Source: Acanthopleura granulata
Lineage: Eukaryota; Mollusca; Polyplacophora; Chitonida; Chitonidae
Direction of reading: 5' to 3'
Length of the DNA: 64,000 nt
NCBI GenBank assembly: GCA_016165875.1
Contig: JABBOT010000003.1
Location: 26,554,983-26,618,982, forward strand
Shown: one piece after another, positions 36,301 to 47,999 of the stretch
Position numbering within the stretch: the stretch's first letter is position 1
How the letters are laid out: each line of letters begins with the position of its first letter
Notes under the pieces: generated by a model
What the model was told of the DNA's origin: nothing
Database searches by the model: none
The model's input: only the letters and a program-made list of their open reading frames with translations
Translations under genes and position numbers: made by a program

Positions 36301-39300
36301 TTAACTACATTCTACCCGAATCGGCTTTTGTCGGAAAATCTCCCTTTGTTTTGGGAGATACTGCAGCCAGAATTCCACTCTGTCATTATACACCCGATGT
36401 CCCACAGAATCCGACGTCATCCCAGTGTGAAGCCTCAAGTAACTCTCTGTACCTAGTTCGAACCTCGGCCAATTTACGTAACTTGATCCAGCTGCCGGGT
36501 CATTTGGATCTCTGTACAAACGAAAAGACAAAGTAACTGAAATGTAAATAGTGAATGCAATTTTCCGGAGACCGACACACGTTAAACTTTGTGTAAGATA
36601 CTAAAATACATCCTAGGCATGTGTCGTGCAAATGTTTGGTACCTTAAACTAACATACCCTAATCTCTGCAACTTTTGAGACATCTCGTCCGATCTTTTTA
36701 GCCAATATATATGAAACTGTAAAAGGAATTCCCTTTCTTACAAGGTTAGTTCATATATGAAACAGCATATATATGTCTTTACTTTTAAAAAAGTTCAGAC
36801 AGAAATGTAATATTTTGATTTAAGCAGTAGTAATCTACAAAGTGGATAAAGTAGGTTGCCAACAGCTGCGTTGCACATTACAATCATACAATCACAAACT
36901 AATTTCCATATTTCGTTTTATCTGTTATTTATTTAACGCCTTAAACGTCACTTCGATCAACTTGTACAGTTTTTCGAAAATATTTGTGTGTCTGTGACTG
37001 AATACGAACTCCATACACTTTTTCATGACAAAGAGATAGGACGTCGGCGGAGCCCTGCAAGGACCAGGTCTGTATATAAGTACACCTTAGCTAAAGCGTT
37101 ACTGTTGTGAGTAATCATACCGCCTTCACGAATATTTTTTGTGGTACTTTAACTCAGGGAATGGTGACAAAGAGACTGGGACGCGATGTCGTTGAGATTT
37201 TCACGCAACTTGAAATCTTTGCCCATGGAAGCGGATTATAATGAATCAAAAAACTATAAAGAAATCAGAGATTAACGAAACTGATTAATTGCGTAAGTGG
37301 CTATATTACGTTCACTGTGTTTGGAGAACCAGCAGTGAGTTTCTAGAACGCCAGCTCTGCATGAGCTGTATAGCGCTGACATACTGTATGACTGACTACA
37401 GACACACTGAGCTTCATTTTAAACCCATAGTAATAAAGGTGAAAATAAAATAAAGTTTAAGTAGCTACATATGTGCATTCCACTGTATAGCAGTTTTCGT
37501 TATACTTCTATTTTATCCTATGTCTCGTTTAAATTTCTGGCTTTCAATCTTTGAAGAAACTCCATTGAACCAGATACTGTCGGTTCACAGGATAATGAAA
37601 GGTAATGGCCTAGAAATGTTATCAAAAGCCGTAAGAATATATATTTTGCTTCCGGTTCCGGAGCTCTTCAGGTTTGATCTTGATACCCTGCTCTTTCGCT
37701 TAGGAACCCTTCAAATTCATCAAATTCCAGAGACTAAACTTGCCTTTGGACTTAAACTCGAGGCCGGCTGGAAGACCTACGAATTTCGTAGCTTTTATTC
37801 TGCTATGGGCGCTTTTCAATTGCGATCACAAGTCATTGAAGAAATAGGTGCGAAGGTAAGAGAAGGTGATCACGAACCTTTCAATACTTGAATCATGCTT
37901 GACTTTGACAAGAGCCACATTGCTCTCTTGGCCATAGATGTACACGTATCATTTCGTACAGACCGACATGGGTTTGATTTGACTATTAAACTATGTATAC
38001 AATTTCATGTCCAATGTGAAGCATGTTAACAATTTCGCGTTAACAAAATTTGAGCAGTAATCTACAGAGGGCCATCATATTTATTTACGGATTTAGGGCC
38101 GCAGCCAAAGAGAGATGTGGACTCTAACCTGAATTTCAAACTCCGAGTCATTGAACAATGTAGAGTTAAATTTGTCTTCAGATTGAATATCGAGGGAAAT
38201 GTAGCTAAAGTATACCATAAAACAGGTTTATCATAAACATGACATGCATGTCATATATTCTTTTTCAAGAAACTCTTAGGCTTTTACGTTTCTAGTGCAG
38301 TGGTGTTACTCAGTTCAGATAATAATGACATAATTGCTCTGGAATCAAGTCCACATTCTTAACGAGAAGTGTAGTTTTTACCCGGTTTTGGCGAAGTTCG
38401 TCCAGTATCTCATCAACGCATCACCCAGCTGCTTTTCCTCCTCTGTGATGCTGGGTATAATTCCTGCAAAGGGTAACCCAAACACAAAAGGTATTTCATC
38501 GGTATGATCAGCTCCGGATCTCCACGGTTCCGCAGGCATCCATCCACCACGGTGATCATAGAGGTACATGAACGTCCCAGAGGACTTGACAACAGACGTG
38601 TTCCAGTGTTCTCTCAAGAAGGCATGGGCTCTGGAGTACTGGACGATGGGAACAGTAAACATTCCATCAGCTATGGATTTGATGAGCATTTGGGAGCGTA
38701 TTATACCATCTTGTCGGGCACTCCAGTTGGTGTACATAAACTTGAGAGCAGGTATTAATTTCTGGGCTAAATGATGGTTTCCTTTCACATAAGAGCTCGC
38801 GGTGCCTGCCATAAAAGTGTCGAATACCTTCTGGGTTATTCCTGTGGCGTCGTCCACGACTTCTCCGGATTCCAGAACAGGTGACAAAAACGGTTTGAAA
38901 AACGCTGCAGCTTCATCTGTGTTTTGGCCGATGATGAAGTCCAAGTGTGCAAATCGTCTGGCCACTGACGAGTTCACTTGAGTGGTGATTATTTCCTTGG
39001 GGGTAAAGGGCAAAAATTCTGTTCCGAGCACAGATGTAAAGGCGTTTCCAGGCTGTATGAGGTGCTGACTTTCCACTATATCCTCAACTGACTGATGTCG
39101 TAAACAGCTTATGAGATTCTCGTTCGTGCTTGTTGGACATCCAAGTCTTTTTCCCAAGTCCCTTGCTGCTTTTATGGGGTCTGGGGAAATGCTCCATAAA
39201 GCGAAAGCGCTTCCACTCTCAGCGATAACTCTCTGGAACAGGCCTTCGGTGAATGGAGAAAGTGCCAGAAGCGTCACACTGGCACTGCCGGCCGACTCGC

Positions 39301-39901
39301 CGAAGATTGTCACCGAATCTGGGTTTCCACCAAAGGCGGCAATATTTACTCTAAGCCACTCTAGTGCCATTGTCTGGTCCCACAGACCAAAATTTCCGAT
39401 AGCATTGTCGTCCATTGTGCTCAAGAACCCCAACGCGCCTAGTCTGTAATTAGTGTTCACAACAACAACGTCATTCCTCAGTGCCAAGATGTCTCCCGAA
39501 TAGTCCTGCCCCGAGCCCATGTTAAATGCACCACCGTGTATCCACACCATTACGCTTTTAGGTGACGCCATTGATGCATCGAGAGGAGCGTATATGTTCA
39601 GATACAAACAGTCTTCATCCATTTTATCGCTGGGATTTTTCACGTACTGTGGACATCGTGGCCGAAAGTATGAGGCATTGTACGTACCGGGCATGCGCGT
39701 TTTCCACACAGGCCGTGCGAAACGACGCTCTCCAGTAGGTGCCTCAGCGAAAGGAATGCCCAAAAACTGATAAGTGCCAGCTTCTTGCACACCTTGAATA
39801 ATCCCAGAACTAGTGTGTACGGTTTTTGCTGTCGATTGTTCAGAGAGAAGTACGGCTGGAATGCCTATATATACGACCATAATCAGTTTAAGCAGCTCCA
39901 T
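36301..39901 (-). CDS. Secreted type-B carboxylesterase/cholinesterase-like hydrolase C (576 aa, two exons), divergent copy
   Basis: Exon 1 is 39901-38382 and exon 2 is 36511-36301 (donor ACCGG|GTAAAA, acceptor TTTGTACAG|AGATCC). The triad (Ser in FGESAG, Glu in NTDEA, His in GADHTDE), HGG, two family disulfides and the VECS end are intact. Five residues are missing from the loop between the first two cysteines (CPQYVKNPSDKMDEDC). Many substitutions lie near the predicted active-site entrance: GGAFNMG after the oxyanion glycines, SGDILAL, LSTMDD, and IPFVFG after the catalytic His. It is the least similar of the three, roughly 93% by eye. The frame is fully open, so it is probably functional, possibly with shifted specificity (inference). 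ATTAAA is at 36210-36205. Confidence 0.92.
37545..37855. other. Conserved intronic block, esterase C
   Basis: Counterpart of 10310-10680. It carries a deletion of about 20 nt near its right end that changes the plus-strand frame. Confidence 0.5.
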
Positions 39902-39914
39902 GTTTTATCCTTGA

Positions 39915-41690
39915 CCTGAAAAATCACATATGGAACGCATTTGAGGTTGTATGCTATACATTTATTCGTTTATTTCATCTTTAACTAACGCCGTATTTAA
40001 AAATGTATAGCCGAGAAACTGGAATGTCGAAAGGAAATGGTAGCTCTTTGTCAGGTACCGAAAACTCGTCCTGACTCTGAAACACACACCAGTATAAACT
40101 CCGTATTTGGCAATTATCGTCAAATGGGTGCGCGTTTATATTCTGCACACTATGTTTACAATCTTTATCGAAGTCTAACTTGCGCAGTGAGCGTACCCTG
40201 TAGCTTATGACAACTGGTTAGCTTGTAAACCAATGTTTTATAGACAGGGGGGCGAATCGAAAGCAACCTACTTTCCTCACTGTTGTTGTTGTTTTAACGG
40301 CTCTGCGGGATGATATGGCTGCCAGCGAGAGTAGATGTTGAACTTTATGTTACTTCGAAAAGTTAGATCTGTTTCTGGGTGTAAACATTAGTGGCATTGT
40401 GTAGAGCAAGTTTTGTGGAATATATCAAGTGCACTCCTACTGCTGTATTAGGTGAGGATATGAACAGAGCCGTGTGGCCACAAAAAGTATGTTGACAATT
40501 TTATAATTCTGTTGTCGTTTGAGCCATACTGCTTATTTTTGTTGCAAAACGTTCCCCCATATATTAATCTTTATGACCGGCAAGGTTCAAGGGCCTGGGT
40601 GACTGGATTAAGAAATGACAGCTAAATCCATGAGAACACCTTCAGTCTGGATAACAATGGCAAGAGTTGTATGACTGGTCCTTAATATCATGTCACAAAA
40701 TACTCTACCTGAGCACATTATTAGTTCTGAATGAGGTACGAACAATTGAGGTTAACGATTAATACAGCTTACACAATAGTCCTATTGTCATAGCACTGGG
40801 GAAAGTCCACACCGGATCAGAGGAGTATGACACAGGCTACTATAGCTCTAGGGAAAACAAACACACAGTCGTACGATTATGACCTTAAGATAATTTTAGC
40901 CGTGCTTAACTTTTAGTGTTCCCTCATTCTTCGTCCCAAAGCATATAACCTCGGTAGATGAGCACAATTTTAGCTGTGTCATTGGAGAGGCTAGAACCTG
41001 GCAAAAGACCTAGAAATATCGTGCTAAGGTATGAGACCACATGATGAGTGGTGCGAGAAGGCTAGCTTTCATCTCTACCTGCAACTGAAAAGAACTACAA
41101 AACTACTGCCATGTAATAGTTGAAAATTATGAAGTATCTGATAATTCTTCGGTGGTTAACCACGTGTCTTAAAAACTTTGTACAATGTTAAGATATAAAT
41201 GTCAAATTCAATAGTACATATTCTTAATGTAAACCCATACTACGTACAGGGTGTTTATGAGACAGGGGCGTTATGCAGACGAGAGTATTTTCTCTGAACA
41301 GATACCTGTATACATATAAAGTAATTAACTACTAAAGACAAGACAACACACATCAACAGAGTGTCAATAAAGAAGGACCAGCTACGTCAAACAACCACAT
41401 TGTTGTGAACTGATATAAGGTAAAAATATTAACCGTCATCCTACCTCAACATGTAATGCCCTGTTGCAGCCTATCAACACGGAGGGCACTGAGACTGATT
41501 ATACTGTGAAGTGTAAGGGGAAGGATAGTATAACAGTATATGACCTAGTTTCAGAGACAGTATAAGTGAACCGTGAAGTCCCTCAGCCAGGTCTGCAAAC
41601 ACTGTAGTAATGTGCAAACATCTGTTTGAAAGACGAAAACCAGGGCAAACAAAAATCCCAGTCGAGTCCTTTCAATGAACTGAGAGAACT
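39915..41690. other. Non-coding upstream region of esterase C
   Basis: Homologous to 12710-14200 and 24780-27285. It retains about 330 bp lost in unit 1. No coding exon was recognised. Confidence 0.4.
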
Positions 41691-42390
41691 TAACAGAACT
41701 GATTTTTCTAGATTTTTCCTTTTGTCTGCTTTTTGTTAGAGCTATTACAAGTTTAGTAAATGCCGAGTAAGGCCTCGAAGGAATAGCCCCCTGTAAGGGT
41801 GCCACTATCGGAGTGGAAAAATGATAAACAAATGGCTAGTTCAACTCTCAGACAGCAATAGGCCTTACACAAGATCAAACAAAGAAACACGAAGACGCTT
41901 GAATAAGTTCAATACATTCGTTTGACCAAAATAGACAAATAGTACAACTGGTAATGATATACAAAAACAATACAGATAATTACAAAAATGTATATAGTTT
42001 CTTACTGGTGACAGCGTCCAAATCCGGATACAATAGTCTTACTTCCAATTGCGAGTCAGTCCACGTAAATATAGAATTCACAGGTCTTGGGAATTCTTGA
42101 ATCGAACGATGTTAGTCCTGTATGTGATGAACAGCAGGGTACGGCACGCGGATGATATCTAATTGTCCATGAAGGTTTAAGTTCTCATGGTGGAAGGGTT
42201 GACAGCAGCGTCCGTGATGCCGAGCTAGCGATGTACGTTTCACTCCTCGGAACTATACACAGTGTCACATTCAGGGTAAATTGGGATGAAATGTACGTAA
42301 TTGCGCGAAGGGACAAGGATCCAAAAGAATGCCTCAAACAAAATAGCAAGTGTTGAAACAGAGTGTTCCCCAGTGAGGAGCCATGTGTCA
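41690..42390 (-). mobile_element. Dispersed repeat R1, unit 3 copy (longest)
   Basis: Contains the R1 ends plus an inner part (CACTCCTCGGAACTATACAC ... CAAACAAAATAGCAAGTGTTG) that is shared with the inverted copy at 48725-49065 but missing from the unit 1 and 2 copies. Confidence 0.55.
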
Positions 42391-42399
42391 CTAGTTTGG

Positions 42400-43030
42400 C
42401 AGTAGTCATTTTGTGAGGTACCTGGCGATTAGAGGTGCTCCAAAGAAGCTTTCTCTGTTTCCTACTTTCATTGACCGTCTGACTTCGTATAAGTATAACC
42501 CTCTAATTAAGCAGAGCTAAACATCAGTGACGTCAATGAATACATGAATACAGACAAGGGACTACCTTGCATCCAACAGAATGTTTTTCCAGTTTTCCTT
42601 AATCAACTACAGAAATATCATGTACGTTGATATTCAACGCGAAATGAAGGTCAATTTTTTTACTACAATAGCCCAAAATATCCCAGGGAGGACGAATCTT
42701 AGAGTTTCTCATCTGAACCAGCTTGTTACAACTTAACCTCAGCACTACTTTTATACAAATGGAAATGGCATTTTATTTGCTCATCTTTATATCCATCAAA
42801 GGTGGCACAAGCCAGTTCTTTGTAATATTTTTTTTTACAAAGCGTTATATTTCCTCTCCATAAAATAATGAATATTTACGTACAATAATGACTCTTAAAA
42901 ACACGGGACATACAACATTTGATTTCTGCGATAAATGTCAGGAGCGGAAGAGTGGGAAAAGGTTTTTTTTAAACTTTGAACATATCAGGAGAATCCCTAC
43001 AAAATTACCATGTTTCGTAAATCAGCCACC
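42400..43030. other. Non-coding, partly unit 3-specific
   Basis: The left half matches 15270-15560. From about 42690 to 43030 the sequence has no counterpart in units 1 and 2 and no coding signal. Confidence 0.45.
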
Positions 43031-43035
43031 TAAAG

Positions 43036-43125
43036 TTGATTCCCAGGTCCCGGTTCCCAGTTCTTCGCTCCTTATTGCCAGTTCTCAGTTCCCCATTCCC
43101 AGTTCGCAGTTCTCTATTTTCCTAT
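43036..43125 (+). repeat. TTCCCAGTTC-type short tandem repeat, right array of unit 3
   Basis: Units like GGTTCCCAGTTCTTCGCTCC and CCCCATTCCCAGTTCGCAG directly precede the satellite leader (GCATTAGACGGCATGTCACA). Confidence 0.75.
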
Positions 43126-43129
43126 TCAG

Positions 43130-43775
43130 CATTAGACGGCATGTCACATAACCTGCGTCCAAGCAAGTTATCTCTTGAGGAAACTCTTCTTTCTAAAATA
43201 CCAATCTGCAATATCAGAAATAAGCATCACATGCCATACTACATATCCTGTAAACAATAAATTCTAAGAAGTTCACAAAAATTCAGTGTTATTCTGTGCC
43301 AGGTAACAACCTATATCATTAGAAAGGGAAAAGTATGGAGCAACCTGAAACAGAGTAAATTAATTCTTGTAATAACTCTTCTTTTGCGTATAATCATCTA
43401 CTGGTAACAACCAATTTTGAAAAAAAATAGCATACATTCGTTGTTATCCTGTATGACAAATAATTTTTGTAATTATTTAAATTTTGTTGTTACCAGAAGA
43501 TGGGTATACGGAAAAGAACAATTATAACAGGAAGTAAATTTACTCTGTGGCGTGATGTGTCATGCTTTTTCCTTTGTAATGATATAGGGTGTTGCCTGGT
43601 ACAGGATAACAATGAATTTATGTTATTGTTTCAGAATTTGTTGTTACTAGTAGATGGGTATACGCAAAATAAGTGATTTACCCCGTGCCAGCTTGCTCCA
43701 TCCTTTTCCCTTTGTAATGATATAGGTTGTTGCCTGGTACAGGATAACACTGAAATTTTTTGAACTTTTTAAAAT
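43130..43775. repeat. Satellite array, unit 3 right, with orientation switch
   Basis: Direct leader and monomer to about 43450, then about two reverse-complement monomers. It is shorter than in units 1 and 2. Confidence 0.8.
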
Positions 43776-44971
43776 TTATTGCTCCGTCGACTCTATGTCT
43801 TACGGAAACGAAAGAGACAGTGTAGAAAACACCTCATGGACGCAACCGCCTTCTGACACTAAACGGGAGTAACTCAAGAAAATGATGAGTATACTTGAGT
43901 AAAAAAATATGCGATTTAGACTTTTTGTCTTTTTTACCCATATCTCAAAAGTCCAACAAAATTTCCTTCATCTTTGCTGTTACCAGGTACAGTAGCACAT
44001 CTCCCTAAAAAATTAACAAATTAAAGTATTCCGTGGAAGATGTATGTATGCTGTTACACGCATGCCTGGTTGCACTCATAAGGCATTAAATGGTTAATAT
44101 AAGAGGCGTCGGCCAAAAGTCAGATGGAATGGTTTTCTATACCCAGGAAACCTGCTGATAGCGTACAAATATCCACACTTATCTCTCACCTTTCAGACGA
44201 CTTTGAAGTACTTCAAAGATTTCCCCTTGAGGAACAGATGTGTCATCTTCTGAGAGGTTTTCTTAACATCCGCTTTCATTGCATCATGGTCTCTCTTCAC
44301 TTTTCCCATGATGGCATTTTCGAGAAGAACAATGAGTACGACAATGCCGATAAAAGGTAAGGTGTCTCGCTCAATTTCTCGAGTCTTTACGCTCTCGAAC
44401 TTGCACTCGTTTTCAAATGATCGAGGCGGACGGTAACTTTTTAAAGACAGCACAGAAAGGAAATGAATTATCTTGACCAAGTAATAACACGAGGGCTTTA
44501 TAACTAACATCTCTCAACCGTTGTTGCTTTTAAATAAAGAATGTTTTAATGTTAACACAGTCACTTTAAAAATAATATCACTCAGCAATTATTTTTTTTT
44601 TAGCAAGGTTACCGTGTGCTCAGAGTTGGTATAATCATCTGAAGCAAGAGCAAGTTATGTCGATGACTTTAAAAACTGGAGTTTCATCTCTTAGAGTTTA
44701 ACGTCAGGAATGATCTTTAGGGGCTGCGGAAGTTACGGGCTCATGTTACCTTTTCGACAGTTTTACCACACTGTGACAATCAGGATTAAGTTTTGTTTGC
44801 TCTGCATAACGGTGTTCTAGGCAAAAGCTAATATTTTAAAGATATCATTTTATTACTTTGTTTATTTATTTGGATGGTATTTTTACGCCACACGTATTGA
44901 TATTCCACGAATTAGCCAGTAGTTGGACAATAAATAAATAAATAAATAACGGGAAAAAAGCCATCCGGCCG

Positions 44972-45125
44972 TACCTGGGGTGGTCCGTCAGCAGCCGGTG
45001 GATGGTCGTGGATTTCCCCCTGGCTCAGCCCGGTTTCCTCACACCGTAATGCTGGTCGCAGTCGTACAGATGAAATATTCTTGAGCACGGCCTAAAACAC
45101 AAGTCAAATAAAGAAATAAATAAGA
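44972..45125 (+). mobile_element. SINE family 1, head-less copy
   Basis: Body (GGATGGTCGTGGATTTCCCC, CGGTTTCCTCACACC) and tail (GATGAAATATTCTTGAGCACG...AAATAAAGAAATAAATAA). The tRNA-like head is missing. Confidence 0.75.
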
Positions 45126-45185
45126 AAAAATCCGCTATCGAATTGCTGGAATACGTATTGTTGTACTTGTTGTGAACCCCGTCAT

Positions 45186-45650
45186 TCAAATATTGTATTA
45201 TAATTTTCTTTTGCTATTCTGTCCGCCTTGGGCGATGTACTTAGACAGGCCGTTGGATCTAAGCTATCGTCGGCATGCTGTACCCACTACCGTTCGTCAC
45301 TTGGAGGCCAGTGTCATCCCTCGATTCAAGAATTCACAGTGAACTGTGGATTTCAATTTACGTGGAGTGGCTCGCCTGTGGATTTTTTTTACACATTTCA
45401 TCCGGATTTGGACGGTAACGATAAGTGTATGTTTTGTAATTATCTGTATTGTTCTTGTATAATATTGTAAGTTGAGCTGTTTGTCTATTTTGTTCAGTTA
45501 TATGCTTGGAACTAATTCATGCGTCTTCGTGTTTCTTTGTTTCAACATGTGTAAGGCCTATCGCTATCCGAGGGTTGAACAAACCATTTGTTATCATTTT
45601 TCCTCTCACATTAATGGTACCCTTACTTGATTCAGACCCCTGCTTTTTGA
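45186..45650 (+). mobile_element. Dispersed repeat R1, inverted copy inserted in unit 4
   Basis: Reverse complement of the 14210-14760 type element, sitting between two stretches that are adjacent in unit 1 (AACCCCG... and TTCTTCACCA). The junctions with unit 1 give the approximate insertion limits and show that R1 is mobile or was moved. The ORF at 45228-45470 is not supported otherwise. Confidence 0.6.
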
Positions 45651-45756
45651 ACATTCTTCACCAATCGAAAACTTCTGCACCGACCAAGAAAAATCTTAAT
45701 TGAAGCTGTCTGTATTGGCTTCGAGTTGATTTATGTAGTGAACTTAATTCACTGAT

Positions 45757-46030
45757 TGGGGACCTCTGTGGCTCAGTCCGTTAGCGTGCTATCGTAGCAC
45801 AATGACCCGAAGCCTCCCATCAATGCGGTTGCTATGAGATCAAGACCATCTCATGCTGGCTTCCTCTTCGGCCGTACGTGGGAAGGTCTGCCAGCAACCT
45901 GTGGATGGCCGTGGGTTTCCCTCGGGCTCTGTCCGATTTCCTCCCACCATAATGCTGGCCGCCGTCGTATAAGTGAAATATTCTTGAGTACGGCGTAAAA
46001 CACCAATCAAATAAATAAATAAATAATTTA
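45757..46030 (+). mobile_element. SINE family 1, full-length copy
   Basis: Head GGGGACCTCTGTGGCTCAGT and CCGTTAGCGTGC (A box), a degraded B box (GAGATCAAGACC), body GGCTTCCTCTTCGGCCGTAC, and tail CGTATAAGTGAAATATTCTT followed by (AAAT)n. It is the best-preserved copy in the window. Confidence 0.9.
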
Positions 46031-46039
46031 CTGATATGA

Positions 46040-46840
46040 TTTTCAACCTGTTCATTTATGTTCATCTTCGTCAGAGGGTAAACTAAGTTAAAAATCACCC
46101 TGAAGACTTTGGACATTGAGATTAATTGTCCATACTTCATTGTTTATGTATTTTTGTCGTTATGATTGATTTTATAATATTTTGTCCACAGTATTTACAG
46201 GAAATTTATTGTTTCCGAGTCAAGAAAAAAGGAGTTAGTTGTATGTATATTGTATTTGATTAATCAAAGCCAGACATTTGTTCCAAATTGAGTATACGCA
46301 CACAGAACATGCTGTATCATGTAACTATTATTGATCTTTTTAACTTTGAGCTATTTGGAGTCGTAGTAGTGGTGGAGCAATTGCATGTAGAATGTTTGTT
46401 TTATATTCAAGCGCCATGTATAAATATCAAACACACGTTAGTCGTCTTATCGACACATTGGATATATAAAACCAGAGCGTAACTGAGATGTATATGCTTG
46501 GTTAACGACTACTTTTAAACCAGCGTTGCTCCGACTGAATATACGGGTGTAGAACAAAGCTTGCATCTTTCCCTTGACAATGTAAACTCTTGACAGCTTC
46601 GCAATAGAGGATTCCTGTCTAATTTTTGGCCTTATATGTAACCCCTCCATAAATTGTTCACGGAATCACTGGACAGAACACCACAGGTATAGATCTGTAG
46701 AAGGGTTTATTAAAGATATAATCCCGGCGAGTGAAACCACATCGTTCATTGGTTACAGTTAAAACACGAATCCCTTCCAGCTTCATGATAATGACACAAA
46801 ATTCGAAAATCGGCCTATGCCGGTAACAATTTCGTTGAAA
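46040..46840. other. Non-coding, unit 4 left arm
   Basis: Homologous in part to 19310-20100 (CAGACATTTGTTCCAAATTG and others). No exon was seen. Confidence 0.5.
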
Positions 46841-46842
46841 AG

Positions 46843-46945
46843 TGAAAAAAAGAGAAAGAAAGAAAGAAAGAAACAGACAACAATAAAACAAAAAACAAAA
46901 AAAAAAACAAAACAAACAGCAACAACAACAAAAAACAACATATAT
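46843..46945 (+). repeat. A-rich low-complexity tract (GAAA)n/(AAAC)n/(AAC)n
   Basis: Consists of AGAAAGAAAGAAAGAAAG, then AAACAAAAAACAAAAAAAAA and AACAACAACAAAAAACAAC. The phenylalanine/valine-rich ORFs on the other strand here are artefacts. Confidence 0.9.
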
Positions 46946-47391
46946 ACAGTATACCAGTATTTAGGGAGGACGATAGTATCCAATCACCTATATTGGATTG
47001 TCAGCAGCATGTTACATATATACTTTCTTATACTTTTGTTGGTTTTTTGCTGAACATTGTTCTCGGAAATATATTTTGGATGAATGACCTAAGGTTCATT
47101 ACATGGCTGACGAATGACACAGTAATGTCAGGTACGACACCTATAGAGTTTACCAGGAGAAGTTTGCAATAATATACTAATCTCACGACATGTATTTTAC
47201 ACATGGTTTAGCGACTTCAGTAACAGACGAGGTTGACAATTTACGTCTTGACTAAATTACATAACCAATTTATCCATATACACAATCGACTCCCACAAAG
47301 TACCATCACACTGTATGATTATAGGCAGAAAAGTGAGCGTCAGTTGTCGTCATCTTGGAAAATCACTAACAGAGCATGCATTCCTTAAAGT

Positions 47392-47403
47392 CCCCCCCCC
47401 CCC
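47392..47403 (+). repeat. Homopolymer C12
   Basis: Twelve consecutive C bases after CCTTAAAGT. They replace the AGGGAATC found at this point in units 2 and 3. Confidence 0.95.
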
Positions 47404-47999
47404 GACACAGTATAATTGCAAGTATGCAAGGGGCAGAGTATTCGACAGAAGTGAGTCAAAAGTTTATGCGTAACTACCATGGTAACCAGCACTGTAGGTA
47501 GTTATGAGCGTGTAAGGTTTCAAGGCTTCAAGTTATCGCCATCCTGGATAACCACTAACAGAACACATTAATCCGTTTAAAAGGCAATTTCACGCAGCAT
47601 TCTTGAGTTTACGAGAGCTGGTGTAGGCATGGTGTAATTCGTAGATAATTAAGTCAACGTGGAGAGGATATCCGACAGAATGAGTCCAAGTAATGTATAC
47701 TTAAATGAACTATTTATTGGCACACATTTACTTATGGGATAGGGTCCTAAACTCTGAACGATCCTTGACATATCACATGCGAATGAGTCATTGTCCAGGT
47801 CGGTATTCACAATATTAGCTAATAATTGGTTACTGCTGGAAGTGGGCGTATCACCTTACGTATCACCTTAGGTATCGCCGATAATGGTGCGGAGGGCAGG
47901 AGCATCTATGCAATATTGCCGGCGGGAGAGAGGAGGGATGTACAGAACTGGACATGGTTCATGGCCCCGCGTGCCTCGGATTGCCCCAGAGGCACCACA

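Larger units (their letters stand above)
30484..43785. repeat. Tandem segmental duplication, unit 3 (13.3 kb)
   Basis: Third unit, with the most divergent esterase copy. It ends directly in the next unit without the GAATTACGTTGTT block (17430-17960) present at the ends of units 1, 2 and 4. Confidence 0.85.

Noticed and set aside
46658..47053. Phe/Val-rich and Lys-rich ORFs
   Set aside because: They arise from an A-rich low-complexity tract.
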